A stretch of 64,000 nucleotides of DNA from contig JADGFI010000027.1 in NCBI GenBank assembly GCA_016743945.1, positions 1 through 64,000 on the forward strand, read 5' to 3'. This DNA is from Desulfobacteraceae bacterium (GTDB lineage Bacteria; Desulfobacterota; Desulfobacteria; Desulfobacterales; Desulfobacteraceae). This document shows, one piece after another, positions 33,553-42,541 of the stretch. The notes under the pieces were generated by a model. It was given only the letters and a program-made list of their open reading frames with translations. It ran no database searches and was not told where the DNA came from. The first letter of the stretch is position 1. Every line of letters starts with the position of its first letter. The translations under genes were made by a program, and so were the position numbers.

Positions 33553-34791
33553 TTATTGGGGAATGTCGCCTTCAATATTGTCCACATAATACATGATTTT
33601 CAAAAGATCTTCTTTGGACGCCTTGGCGCCTGCCTGGATCTGAATAGTTCCTTTATTGTCGGCAATGGGACCGGTAAAGGGTTCAAATACATCCACGCCC
33701 TGTTTCATTTGCTCATATCGTTTCATCACCAGGTCATAGGCGGATATTTTGCCAAATTCCTTCGTGTCGATCATGGCTTCCTTTAATTCAGGGATAAATT
33801 TGGGGTTTATCATGTCAGTGGTGTTCCCGCCCAAAATGGCTGCCTTTTCCTTGGCCAGCCACCACATATCTTTATTGGTCCATTTGTCCGTGTAAATGTC
33901 TTCCAGGATCTGGGCATACATTCCTCCCCAGTTCATGTACTGGCCTGACACAACAGAGTCTTCTCCATAGGGCTGCATGGCGGAGTAATGGGAGAAGGTG
34001 TAAATTTGTTTGCCTTTTTCCGTTACTTCCTGGCCCACTTCAATGACAGCAGGTGTGTCTTCGGTGAACGCCAGGGCATCACAGCCTTCGCCAATAAGAG
34101 ATTGGGCAGCTTCCTTGGCTTTGTCCGGTCCGTACCAGGCATAGATCCATCTAACATTGAGTTTTGCTTTTGGGTTGGCGGCTTTAATGCCAAGGGCATA
34201 GGCATCAATGTGGCGGACCAGTTCGGGAATTGGAAATGCCGCCACATAACCGATTTTATTGGTCTTGGTCAGGGCTCCGGCCATGAGACCGTTTAAATAG
34301 TACATCTGGTAAAGGTCACCAAAATAGGTTCCCACGTTGGCAGACTGTTTAAAACCGGAAGAATGCATGAACAGTTTGTCCGGATATTTAGCGCCAGCTT
34401 TGATGGTGTCATCCATATAACCAAAGCTGGTGGTAAATACCACGTCACATTTTTGTTCCTGGATCAGGCGATCAATGATTCTGGCACTGTCCGCTTCAGC
34501 AACCGATTCAACAATAACGGTTTCAAGCCAGGGAAATTTTTCTTGGGCAAATTTACGGCCAAGGTCATGGGCATGGGAAAAACCATAATCTCCCACAGGC
34601 CCTACATAAATAAAACCTGCCTTGAGTTTTTTAGCAGGTGCTTTCTCTGGCTCGGCAGATTTTGGGGTCAATTCTGATACTTTTTCCTCTGACTTGGTGT
34701 CGGTTTTCTCTTCTTGCTGTCCACAGGAAACAAAAAACAGACCACACAAAAAAACAAAAGATAATGCAACAACAAGGATTTTTTTTCTCAT
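33553..34791 (-). CDS. BMP-family substrate-binding lipoprotein
   Basis: About 412 residues from ATG 34791; this start has GGAG ahead and begins directly with a lipoprotein signal (RKKILVVALSFVFLCGLFFV then SCG). A Lys/Glu-rich linker follows, then a BMP (basic membrane protein/Med) binding domain with KLKAGFIYVGPVGDYGFSH. Relatives bind nucleosides or purines and feed the permeases encoded downstream. In a window that also carries several purine genes, purine salvage is a reasonable guess but the ligand is unproven. Confidence 0.92.
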   Translation of the reverse strand: MRKKILVVALSFVFLCGLFFVSCGQQEEKTDTKSEEKVSELTPKSAEPEKAPAKKLKAGFIYVGPVGDYGFSHAHDLGRKFAQEKFPWLETVIVESVAEADSARIIDRLIQEQKCDVVFTTSFGYMDDTIKAGAKYPDKLFMHSSGFKQSANVGTYFGDLYQMYYLNGLMAGALTKTNKIGYVAAFPIPELVRHIDAYALGIKAANPKAKLNVRWIYAWYGPDKAKEAAQSLIGEGCDALAFTEDTPAVIEVGQEVTEKGKQIYTFSHYSAMQPYGEDSVVSGQYMNWGGMYAQILEDIYTDKWTNKDMWWLAKEKAAILGGNTTDMINPKFIPELKEAMIDTKEFGKISAYDLVMKRYEQMKQGVDVFEPFTGPIADNKGTIQIQAGAKASKEDLLKIMYYVDNIEGDIPQ

Positions 34792-35034
34792 ATATGGCTC
34801 CATTTTAAAAGTGAAAAAATTTGTGGCGGATAATACGATATTTAGCCCTTTCCAGTCAACCATTATGATGCCAGGCAGGGGAACTCATTATTACAAAAAG
34901 TAAGATTTACAGTTCCGAACGGTGTTTCGGGCCAGTGGTGTTCTGTTTTTTTCTATCGACAGGAAGAATAAAATATGATTGAATGATTTCTTTTCGGGTG
35001 GGGCTGTATCAAAAAAACATGTAATGAGGACCTT

Positions 35035-35484
35035 ATGGCCAGTATATCAGATTTACTAAAAAAGTCGACCATTTTCAATTCTCTGGAAGAAATAGACCTT
35101 CAACGAATCATTCTTCTGTTTGAACAAAGGGAATTGCACACAGGGGATATCCTTGCCACAGCAGGAAACACGGCCCAGTATTTTTTTATACTGGAAAGGG
35201 GGACCCTGCTCCTGGCAATGGAGAAGGGAAAATCTGTTGTGCAGGCGACACCCGGGGATTTTTCTGCCATGGAGCTTTTAAGTGACAGGGGCAGGTATAA
35301 GACCACCATAACCGCCTTGGAAGACGGTGTGGTATTTAGTATCTCTCGGTTAGCCTTTTTAGAGCTTATTCAGGAGGATACCCCCGGGGCTGCTGTCATT
35401 ATGCAGGCGTGGCAGGGATATCTTGATCAGACGGCGCCATTTGCAAAAAATATTGAGGACATTGATGTCCCTGCAATTTTTTAG
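35035..35484 (+). CDS. Cyclic-nucleotide-binding domain protein
   Basis: This 149-residue protein is one cNMP-binding (cupin-like) domain. It opens LLKKSTIFNSLEEIDLQRII, and its glycine turn GDILATAGNTAQYFFILERG precedes a beta-roll. The usual PBC Arg-x-Ala/Ser phosphate-binding loop is not clear, so nucleotide binding is doubtful. There is no DNA-binding domain. It leads a run with OadG and OadB (17 bases to the next start), suggesting control of the decarboxylase pump. Confidence 0.75.
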   Translation: MASISDLLKKSTIFNSLEEIDLQRIILLFEQRELHTGDILATAGNTAQYFFILERGTLLLAMEKGKSVVQATPGDFSAMELLSDRGRYKTTITALEDGVVFSISRLAFLELIQEDTPGAAVIMQAWQGYLDQTAPFAKNIEDIDVPAIF

Positions 35485-35501
35485 GGTAAGGAGGTAAGGG
35501 T

Positions 35502-35954
35502 TTGTACGGAATAGAAGCAATTAATGCAAACAATGGATGGGCTATTACGGCAGTGGGAATCACCATTGTATTCTCAGGTCTTGTGGTACTCTCCTTTGTG
35601 ATCGCACAACTTCACAAAGGATTGGATTTATATGATAATCCACAGAAAATAAAACAATGGTTTTCCCTGAAAAAAAAAATGGGAAAACAACTGGATAAAC
35701 CATTGGAAACAGGGGGGAGCTTGCTTGTCCTCACCGAGGAACAAAAGGAAATAGTCAAGCAATTTGCCCTTTTGGTCCGTACTCTGGAAGATCATTTTTC
35801 ATTGCCCCGGCTCCTTGAGCTTGCCCGGATCAGCGGGGTGAAAAATTTTTATTCAAACTTAAAGATACTTCTCAAATCCGGCATTCTTTTTCCGGACAAA
35901 GAAGGGTTTTTCTGCTGGGACCAGGATCTGTATATCAAAATTATTTCACATTAG
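35502..35954 (+). CDS. oadG: OadG-like gamma subunit of a sodium-pump decarboxylase
   Basis: This 150-residue protein has one N-terminal membrane helix (AITAVGITIVFSGLVVLSFVI) typical of OadG, then a cytoplasmic tail longer than usual (about 60-150) ending in a winged-helix-like ISGVKNFYSNLKILLKSGIL. The start is a TTG preceded by AAGGAGG. Gamma subunits tether the carboxyltransferase to the beta pump. It lies directly before oadB. The extra C-terminal part is not standard. Confidence 0.75.
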   Translation: MYGIEAINANNGWAITAVGITIVFSGLVVLSFVIAQLHKGLDLYDNPQKIKQWFSLKKKMGKQLDKPLETGGSLLVLTEEQKEIVKQFALLVRTLEDHFSLPRLLELARISGVKNFYSNLKILLKSGILFPDKEGFFCWDQDLYIKIISH

Positions 35955-35992
35955 GCCAGCCTGAAAGATAATGACACCCAAGAGGATATAAA

Positions 35993-37129
35993 ATGGATAC
36001 GCTTTTTTTAGAATTTTTTCAGAACACCGGTTTTTATTTATGCGACTACCGGAACATCATCATGATCATGATCGGCCTGGTTTTTATTTATTTGGGAATT
36101 GCCAAGGATTATGAACCTTTGCTCCTGGTCCCCATTGGATTTGGGATGCTCATGGGTAATATTCCCATCTTTAAGGGATTGGGGCTTGGTATTTATGAAA
36201 GCAACTCTGTTCTTCACTATCTTTACTTCGGGGTGACACAGGGAATCTATCCCCCCCTTGTTTTCATGGGGATAGGTGCCATGACGGACTTTTCCACCCT
36301 CCTGGCAAGACCCGTACTCATGCTGCTGGGTGCGGCTGCCCAGACCGGGATTTTTATCACTTTTCTGGGGGCCCTGGCCCTGGGATTTCTTCCCAATGAA
36401 GCCGCGTCCATAGGGATTATCGGCGGGGCAGACGGCCCCACCGCCATATTCCTCACCGCAAAACTGGCTCCCCACCTCATCGGCCCCATTGCCGTAGCTG
36501 CTTATTCCTATATGGCCCTGGTTCCCGTGATTCAGCCGCCCATCATGCGACTTTTGACCAGCCGTAAAGAGCGGCTTATCCGCATGGAAGAACCCAGAGA
36601 GGTTTCCAAAAGGGAAAAAATGGTATTTCCCATTGTGGCTTTTTTGCTCTGCTGCTTTCTGGCACCGGCTGCCCTGCCGTTGCTTGGCATGCTCTGTTTT
36701 GGGAATGTGCTCAAGGAAGCTGTGGTAACTGAACGCCTTGCTGTCACGGCCCGGACTTCCATCATTGATATTGCCACCATCCTTCTCGGGGTGACCGTGG
36801 GGGCCAGTACCCAGGGGGATGTGTTTTTAACCTCCAAATCTGTGGGAATCTTTATCCTGGGTGCGGTTTCTTTTTGTATTGCCACGGCCTGCGGGGTGCT
36901 CTTTGCCAAGTTCATGAACCTGTTTTTGAAAAGTAAGATAAATCCATTGCTGGGAGCTGCTGGTGTGTCCGCTGTTCCGGATTCCGCCCGGGTAGTGCAG
37001 ATTGTGGGGCAGCAGGAGGATCCCACCAATTTTCTTCTGATGCATGCCATGGCACCCAATGTATCCGGGGTAATCGGATCGGCCATTGCCGCCGGGGTTC
37101 TCTGGAGTCTTATGGCCAAGGTTATTTAG
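35993..37129 (+). CDS. oadB: Sodium-translocating decarboxylase beta subunit
   Basis: This 378-residue membrane protein with about nine helices is of the OadB/MmdB/GcdB family. The conserved region GIIGGADGPTAIFLTAKLAP contains the functional Asp, and the C-terminal GVSAVPDSARVVQIVGQQED holds the second conserved element. It uses decarboxylation of a biotin-bound carboxyl group to pump Na+ out. No alpha (carboxyltransferase) or biotin-carrier gene is in the window, so the substrate (oxaloacetate, methylmalonyl-CoA or glutaconyl-CoA) is unknown. Confidence 0.95.
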   Translation: MDTLFLEFFQNTGFYLCDYRNIIMIMIGLVFIYLGIAKDYEPLLLVPIGFGMLMGNIPIFKGLGLGIYESNSVLHYLYFGVTQGIYPPLVFMGIGAMTDFSTLLARPVLMLLGAAAQTGIFITFLGALALGFLPNEAASIGIIGGADGPTAIFLTAKLAPHLIGPIAVAAYSYMALVPVIQPPIMRLLTSRKERLIRMEEPREVSKREKMVFPIVAFLLCCFLAPAALPLLGMLCFGNVLKEAVVTERLAVTARTSIIDIATILLGVTVGASTQGDVFLTSKSVGIFILGAVSFCIATACGVLFAKFMNLFLKSKINPLLGAAGVSAVPDSARVVQIVGQQEDPTNFLLMHAMAPNVSGVIGSAIAAGVLWSLMAKVI

Positions 37130-37146
37130 GGCATATTCCCATTGGT

Positions 37147-37172
37147 ATTGCCCCCATTCCCATGGGGGCAAT
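37147..37172 (+). terminator. Hairpin after oadB
   Basis: ATTGCCCCCA (37147-37156) pairs perfectly with TGGGGGCAAT (37163-37172) around a six-base loop, 17 bases after the oadB stop. There is no T-tract, so it may be a weak or factor-assisted terminator, or may only stabilise the mRNA. Confidence 0.5.
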
Positions 37173-37235
37173 GTCATCGGGGTGATTGAAAAAGGGGTGA
37201 TCCAGGACCCGATTCTTGCCAGGCAAATTCAATAG

Positions 37236-37352
37236 ATATTCCTGGCCAATATCGCCCTGGTAACGGTATCTTTTGATCAGCGTCATTTGAACAGGGTCTT
37301 TAAAAAGATTTTTGGGATCACGCCGGGGCAGTATAAAAGGGCTTATCGTTGA
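37236..37352 (+). pseudogene. AraC-type HTH relic
   Basis: The frame ends with SFDQRHLNRVFKKIFGITPG then QYKRAYR and a stop, the end of the second HTH of AraC/XylS regulators (consensus F-x-x-x-S-x-F-x-R-x-F-K). A TAG just upstream (37233) and no intact N-terminal part make it a remnant. Confidence 0.7.
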
Positions 37353-37612
37353 ACCTGTCAGAGAATCGGCAGATATTTTCACGTGGGGCTTTGAGTTAAA
37401 GGTTTTTAATCGGCATTTTTCATAGAGATTCCACCATGCCGATGATCCTTGGCTTGACCGTGTATCGTTTTAACGGTTTTTGAGGCCCGGTTCAGCAACA
37501 GAATCTGAAAAGGGTGGACTATAACCAGAACTGAACCGCTTCGCGGAAGCTGTCCGTCCCGACATCTATAATCCAATCAAAATTTTCAATTTTATCCAAA
37601 TAAAGCTACAAT

Positions 37613-37839
37613 ACCTTCTTCGGCGCTCTGCCGGTTTTTTATCAAAGCAAAAAAAAAGCTGGCATAAAAAGCGGCCGGGGGATGCATACCCTCACAGTTT
37701 TGCAACCCATCTTCTTTCCCAGGGAACAGATCTTTTTACCATCAAACAACTTCTTGGTCATTCCTCCATAAAAACCACCCTCATTTATCTTTACCTGGTT
37801 CAACAAAGGATTACAGGCTTTAAAAGCCCTCTGACCTGA
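37613..37839 (+). pseudogene. Tyrosine recombinase C-terminal relic
   Basis: One frame reads FYQSKKKAGIKSGRGMHTL, another resumes HSFATHLLSQGTDLFTIKQL then LGHSSIKTTLIYLYLVQQRI and ends SPLT. Together they are the catalytic end of an XerC/D-like integrase of the type often found with IS91 elements. The join has lost the Arg of the HTLRH box and shifted frame, so it cannot be active. The Tyr in TLIYLYL is still present. Confidence 0.8.
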
Positions 37840-39357
37840 TCCGGATTATCAACCAGAGCTTTAGCAACATACTGAATCAATCCTTTCATAATCAGTTTCC
37901 CTGTTTATCTGTGCGATGGTAGAAGAAAAAAACAACCAGTTCAACAAGAGGGACAAATAAGGCTCCTTTAAAATAAAAACAGATGGATCACAACCCAGAG
38001 ATTACATTTCGGGCTATAGAACCATTTACTTATTTTTCCAATATTGCCCAGAAATATCGGTTTCTGATCTGGATATCAAGTGAACTCCATTTCGAGGATC
38101 TCACCCAACAATCCCGCCGCTTTCCTGAACTCCGTCTTTCACATTTTCGTCGCTCCGGCTTTTCAGAGTCAATGTTCAGGTGTCTGCGATTTATATTACT
38201 TCTGGGATCAATATTTGACCTTAGTCGATTCATATGGCTCTTAGCCTTAACCTGTATAACGGAATGAAAAACATGTGCAATTTTTCTTAAGAATACAAAC
38301 TGATATCAAATCAAAAGATCAAATTCAATCGGGGGAACCCTTAGTTTCTCATTTTTATTGGAAACCAATGAATTATATGGCTGTTACGTGTGCCAAATGC
38401 GGAAAAAACACACTTTGGATACTTATAGTAATACTGGGATACCAGTCTACCAACAATGCTCCCTCGATCAAATCTGGTAGTCACTATGGATTTTGTTAAT
38501 GGTGTGTTTTGCTGAGTAGACCGGGACCCTTCTATGGTCTGTTTTATTGAGCAAACTAAAGTCCCAAATTAATCAATTTTTATGCTATTTGACCAAAGGA
38601 GGCACGTTCTTTGCGTATCTTTTGAATGGTGTCCATGATTCCATGCCCCCCGAGGAATTTGACGTTGCTTGAATTGTTAAGTTTAAAGCCTTTTTTTTAC
38701 GATGTTATCATTTTTCTGTGTAGCGATTTGACTAATGTTAATTTTTCAACAGTTTTTTTTGTTTATTGATCAAATGTTTTTGGTTTCTTGCAAAGGTTTC
38801 CATAAAACTGCATAGGTTTTTAACTGCGCCTTGAAGTAGGGTTGGTATCTGCTTTTGGCTCTGATTTTGTAAAGGCGGTCTTTGGCTATTTCTTTGATTG
38901 CCATTATTAGAATGAAATCTACGAGTTTTGCCTTTGCGAGGTCTATGTAAAAAATCATTCCTATAGTCAATATTCTCCTTGGATTATTTATTATTGTCCA
39001 TTAGAGAATCTGGATTTATTTGGGCAGTTCTCTCTCCCTTCATCCAAAGAATTCACAATTGGCTTGGTATCCTAAATTATTCCAGGCTCAGAATACTCCA
39101 CCTTCGGATAATAATCATTAAGTGTGATTCAGGTGTCTTGATCGCCATCATTCACTCTGTCACATGGCAATAGAATAAAATTACGCGAAAAACCAAATAT
39201 ATGTAAAAAATTACATATATTATTATATTTTTTTTCACAATTTTAGTCTATACAATTTCTCATATTCATTTAATTAAGCAGATTAACTAACCAAAAATAA
39301 TTTCTAATGGTTTGATATTATAATAAATTATTTATTTAAGGGAGGGGGCGTTGACTT

Positions 39358-39373
39358 TGGTATCGTTATTGCA
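39358..39373 (+). promoter_or_regulatory. Sigma-54 promoter of the PEP-CTERM gene
   Basis: TGGTATCGTTATTGCA has GG at -24 and GC at -12 with exactly ten bases between, matching TGGCAC-N5-TTGC. It lies 68 bases before the start codon. PEP-CTERM genes in exosortase bacteria are known to be controlled by the PrsK/PrsR-RpoN system, which supports the call. Confidence 0.7.
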
Positions 39374-39441
39374 TTAGTAAATGCTAAATAAAAATAGTAT
39401 CGAATTTGATTTTGACCATCAACCAAAGGAGTAGAGAAGAG

Positions 39442-40080
39442 ATGAAAAGACTGTTAGAGAGTTTATTAATATTATTATTTGTAGCAATCCCAATGGGAGC
39501 GCTTGCAGCCCCTTTTTTACCAGGGCAAATGATGGATGTGAATGCTTCCGGCCCTAACGCTGTGGGCTGGCTTGGGGATTATGATGTAACAAGTAACCCC
39601 TTAGGCGGAATCACCGATGTGTTTTGCGTTGAAAATGCAAATATGTTGGATTCTCCTAACACTAAATATGACTTTTATCATATCACTGATACAGAAGTAG
39701 CAAGTAAATATGCTGAATTAGCAGCAGCTACTTGGTATGCGAACTGGTTTGTTAATAGTGGCGGTAGTGATGATGAGAAAGTTGCTGCTCAGGTAGCCGT
39801 ATGGAACGCCATGGGTATGCGAACTGGAATTTGGGGTACTACTGCTGCCGTTGAGACTATATTTAATGATCTAATTGCAGCGTATGCTATTGACGGCAGT
39901 GATGCTTATGTCTCTGATTGGGCATTAGCAGTTAGCCCTGGAGATGGTACGCCAATAGTCTGGGGGGAAATCGGTCAGAACTATCTTGTTCAGAATCCCG
40001 TTCCCGAGCCAGCCACGATGCTTCTTCTCGGTATTGGTCTCCTTGGCCTTGCCGGAGCTAGTAGAAAAAAACAGAAATAA
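39442..40080 (+). CDS. PEP-CTERM sorting-domain protein
   Basis: About 212 residues from ATG 39442 (AAAGGAG 12 bases ahead). It has a signal peptide (LLESLLILLFVAIPMGALAA) and a small secreted domain with a single Cys, rich in Trp and Ala. The C-terminal sorting signal is VPEPATMLLLGIGLLGLAGA followed by SRKKQK: the PEP motif, membrane helix and basic tail. Such proteins are cut by exosortase (EpsH/XrtA) and are tied to exopolysaccharide and floc formation. No exosortase gene is in the window. It is the only intact gene in a region of relics. Confidence 0.93.
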   Translation: MKRLLESLLILLFVAIPMGALAAPFLPGQMMDVNASGPNAVGWLGDYDVTSNPLGGITDVFCVENANMLDSPNTKYDFYHITDTEVASKYAELAAATWYANWFVNSGGSDDEKVAAQVAVWNAMGMRTGIWGTTAAVETIFNDLIAAYAIDGSDAYVSDWALAVSPGDGTPIVWGEIGQNYLVQNPVPEPATMLLLGIGLLGLAGASRKKQK

Positions 40081-40102
40081 GTTTATTAAAATAAAGCTAT
40101 TC

Positions 40103-40140
40103 AAAAGTGCAGAATCATTTATTTGGCTCTGCACTTTTTT
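40103..40140 (+). terminator. Rho-independent terminator of the PEP-CTERM gene
   Basis: AAAAGTGCAGA (40103-40113) pairs with TCTGCACTTTT (40128-40138), followed by more T residues. It starts 23 bases after the stop codon. Confidence 0.8.
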
Positions 40141-40424
40141 AGCATTGTGTTCAAAGTCTTGTTGATGGATATTTAATTTATTCAATCAACAAAATTATGA
40201 AGCTTATTTTAAGCAAGGATCTTTTTCAGACTTGGGGTGGACACCCTGCGGTAATCATACATAACATTAATGATATGGCTCGATTCTTTGCAATTTTGGA
40301 ACTCAAACATACTCACAACATAATCAAACCCGCTGCATAACTTGCATCATTATGACTTCAACTTTTAACGAAAAACTGTTTTGATTTGTATCGGTATCTT
40401 GAAGATTTCGAAGTGCGGAATTTG

Positions 40425-40547
40425 TTTATTTTTTCCCTGGCAGATTTGGTGGGACTGACCCGGCAGACGGCGGTTTTTTTGCATTTGACATGGGAGACGG
40501 ATTTTTCAACGTGGTGTTTAAGTTTGGATCCTAAGTCTTCTGATTAA
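40425..40547 (+). pseudogene. Possible Crp/Fnr HTH relic
   Basis: The frame contains LADLVGLTRQTAVFLHLTWE, which resembles the helix-turn-helix of Crp/Fnr regulators (DIA-x-x-x-G-x-S/T-R-E-T-V-x-R). The sensor domain is missing. Nothing else in the 40081-40642 gap is gene-like. Confidence 0.35.
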
Positions 40548-40548
40548 A

Positions 40549-40587
40549 AATAAGGGCCCCAAAGACAATCCCTTTGGGGCTCTTATT
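40549..40587 (-). terminator. Terminator of the CoA-disulfide-reductase gene
   Basis: A 16-bp stem (40549-40564 with 40572-40587, one G-T pair) and seven-base loop, followed on the minus strand by TTTTT. It lies 55 bases after the stop of the minus-strand oxidoreductase. Confidence 0.75.
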
Positions 40588-40642
40588 GATTTAAGATAGG
40601 TGTCCTATCTAAATATCTGATTATTCATATCCAGATAACATA

Positions 40643-42364
40643 TCAGAATGTAAATTCCGGGGCTACTGCCGCCAGCACGGCATAGCCGCCCTGGATATTT
40701 TTGGTATTGGTAAATCCATTCTGGGTGAGTATGATCTGGGATTCATAGGACCGGGCCCCGGTACCGCAGAGCAGGCACAAGAGGGTGTCCTTCGGCACTT
40801 CAGCAATCCTGTCCCGAAGTTCAGGCTGGGGAATACTGATCCAGCGGTCTTTATAGCGTTCAATAAAGGGGGCTGCCTCTATGGCATCCCGGACATCCAG
40901 AACCCGGGTTTCTTTTGCCTTGAATTGTTCTATAAATTCCATCACGTCAATGGGAATATTCTGTTTTTCCAGAATATTGTCCAGGGCATTGCCGGCATTG
41001 TTGATGATGTCCATGGCCGATGCATAGGGCGGCGCATACCCGGTTTCAAGGACACAGACATCATCCACGTTAAGACCTGTCTGGAAAAGGGGAGCAATGG
41101 CATCTACCCTGGCCTTGATTGCATCTCCCTGGTTGCCAACCGCCTCGATCCCCAGAATTTTTCGGGTTTTAGCATCTGCGATCAGGGTGATGAACATCAT
41201 CCGGGAATCAGGATAAAAATGGGCCCGGTCATGCTGAGCCACAATGGCATGGATGGGGTCAAACCCGTTGGCTTTTGCCTGGGTGGCGGTCAGCCCTGCC
41301 GTGGCAATTCCCATATCAAATATTTTAATGCAGAAGGTCCCCACGGTCCCCTTGAACTGGCTGGCCCTGCCATGGATGTTGTTGGCGATTATTCTGCCCT
41401 GGCGATTGGCCAGGGACCCCAGGGGCATGGTCATGTTTTCACCGCTGACAAGGTTACGAAGTTCCACGCAATCTCCCCCGGCATAAATATGGGGATCCGT
41501 GGTTCGCATACACCGGTCTACCAGCAATGCACCGGAACTGCCCACGGCAAGTCCTGCCTCCGCCGCAAATTGAGTATTGGGCCTGACCCCGGCGGACATC
41601 ACCACCAGATCACAGTCCAGGACACCTTCGGCTGTATCAACCGAGGTCTCCACGGAGGTTACCCCCGAGGCAGGGCTGCCATTGATTTGCAGCACCCTTT
41701 GGGAGAGCATCACCTTAACCCCGTTTTTTTCAAGCTGGTTTTCAGCAATTTTTGAAACATGCTTTCCCAGGGCGGCCGGCAGCACCTGATCCGCCATCTC
41801 AATGATGGTGGTGTCTACTCCCCAAAGATCGGTGAGCGCTTCGGCCATTTCAATTCCAATGGCGCCTGCCCCGATGACCACGGCTTTTCCTACCTGGCCT
41901 TTGGCGAGAATATCCTTGATATCTTTGGCGCTATGGAGATTGGAAACGGTAAACACCCGGGGCAGGTCTGCTCCGGGGATGGGGGGCCTAAAGGGGGTGG
42001 CCCCGGTGGCAATTACCAGTTTGTCATAGGCCAGGGCTTCTTTTCTGCCGTCATCAAGATATTGGATTTCTAATTTTCTTTCCTTCCGGTCGATGCCAAT
42101 AGCCTCAACCCGGGGGATGATTTGAATACCTTTGCAGGTTTTGAAAAATTCGGGGTCTCGGATGGCATGGGAGCTGGTGGAATAGAGCCCTTCAATATCG
42201 GCGATATCCCCGCCCACATAATAGGGGATGCCACATCCCCCGTAAGAGATCAGGTTGTCCCGGTCAATGACCGTGATATCGGCTTGAGGGTCCAGCCGTC
42301 TAAGCCGGCAGGCCACTTTGGGTCCCAGGGCCACCGCGCCAACAATAATGATACGTTTTGTCAT
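40643..42364 (-). CDS. FAD-dependent oxidoreductase with rhodanese domain (CoA-disulfide-reductase-like)
   Basis: About 573 residues from ATG 42364, where AAAGGAAA is correctly spaced. It opens RIIIVGAVALGPKVACRLRR (FAD-binding, Rossmann, with an atypical GAVALG) and SYGGCGIPYYVGG, with the Cys in the redox-active position of CoA-disulfide reductases and NADH oxidases. A second nucleotide-binding motif is VVIGAGAIGIEMAEAL. The C-terminal 80-90 residues are a rhodanese domain whose active loop is CGTGARS. Such fusions reduce CoA disulfides, persulfides or polysulfides, fitting an anaerobic sulfur-metabolising host. Confidence 0.9.
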   Translation of the reverse strand: MTKRIIIVGAVALGPKVACRLRRLDPQADITVIDRDNLISYGGCGIPYYVGGDIADIEGLYSTSSHAIRDPEFFKTCKGIQIIPRVEAIGIDRKERKLEIQYLDDGRKEALAYDKLVIATGATPFRPPIPGADLPRVFTVSNLHSAKDIKDILAKGQVGKAVVIGAGAIGIEMAEALTDLWGVDTTIIEMADQVLPAALGKHVSKIAENQLEKNGVKVMLSQRVLQINGSPASGVTSVETSVDTAEGVLDCDLVVMSAGVRPNTQFAAEAGLAVGSSGALLVDRCMRTTDPHIYAGGDCVELRNLVSGENMTMPLGSLANRQGRIIANNIHGRASQFKGTVGTFCIKIFDMGIATAGLTATQAKANGFDPIHAIVAQHDRAHFYPDSRMMFITLIADAKTRKILGIEAVGNQGDAIKARVDAIAPLFQTGLNVDDVCVLETGYAPPYASAMDIINNAGNALDNILEKQNIPIDVMEFIEQFKAKETRVLDVRDAIEAAPFIERYKDRWISIPQPELRDRIAEVPKDTLLCLLCGTGARSYESQIILTQNGFTNTKNIQGGYAVLAAVAPEFTF

Positions 42365-42541
42365 GATGTTTCCTTTCTCCACCTGGTACAGGCTGGTTTC
42401 GCCTCTTCCCAGGGTGATGGTTTCGGTTACCTCGTATAAATTTTTATTTATCCTGTCCTTGGTATGTTGTTGCGGCGTATAAAGTATACACTTATTGATG
42501 AAGTTTCAATCTCCAGGGAAAATTATTTTTGGATGGGCTAT

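Larger units (their letters stand above)
37130..39441. other. Gene-poor region with relics
   Basis: About 2.3 kb without an intact gene. It has an AraC relic (37236-37352), a tyrosine recombinase relic (37613-37839), and the PEP-CTERM promoter region at its right end. Short frames at 37983, 38275 and 38979 have no recognisable content, and a minus-strand frame at 38770-38970 (AKAKLVDFILIMAIKE) could be a transposase scrap but I cannot identify it. Confidence 0.5.

Noticed and set aside
38770..38970. Minus-strand 66-codon frame as a transposase scrap
   Set aside because: It looks protein-like in part but cannot be tied to any transposase family.
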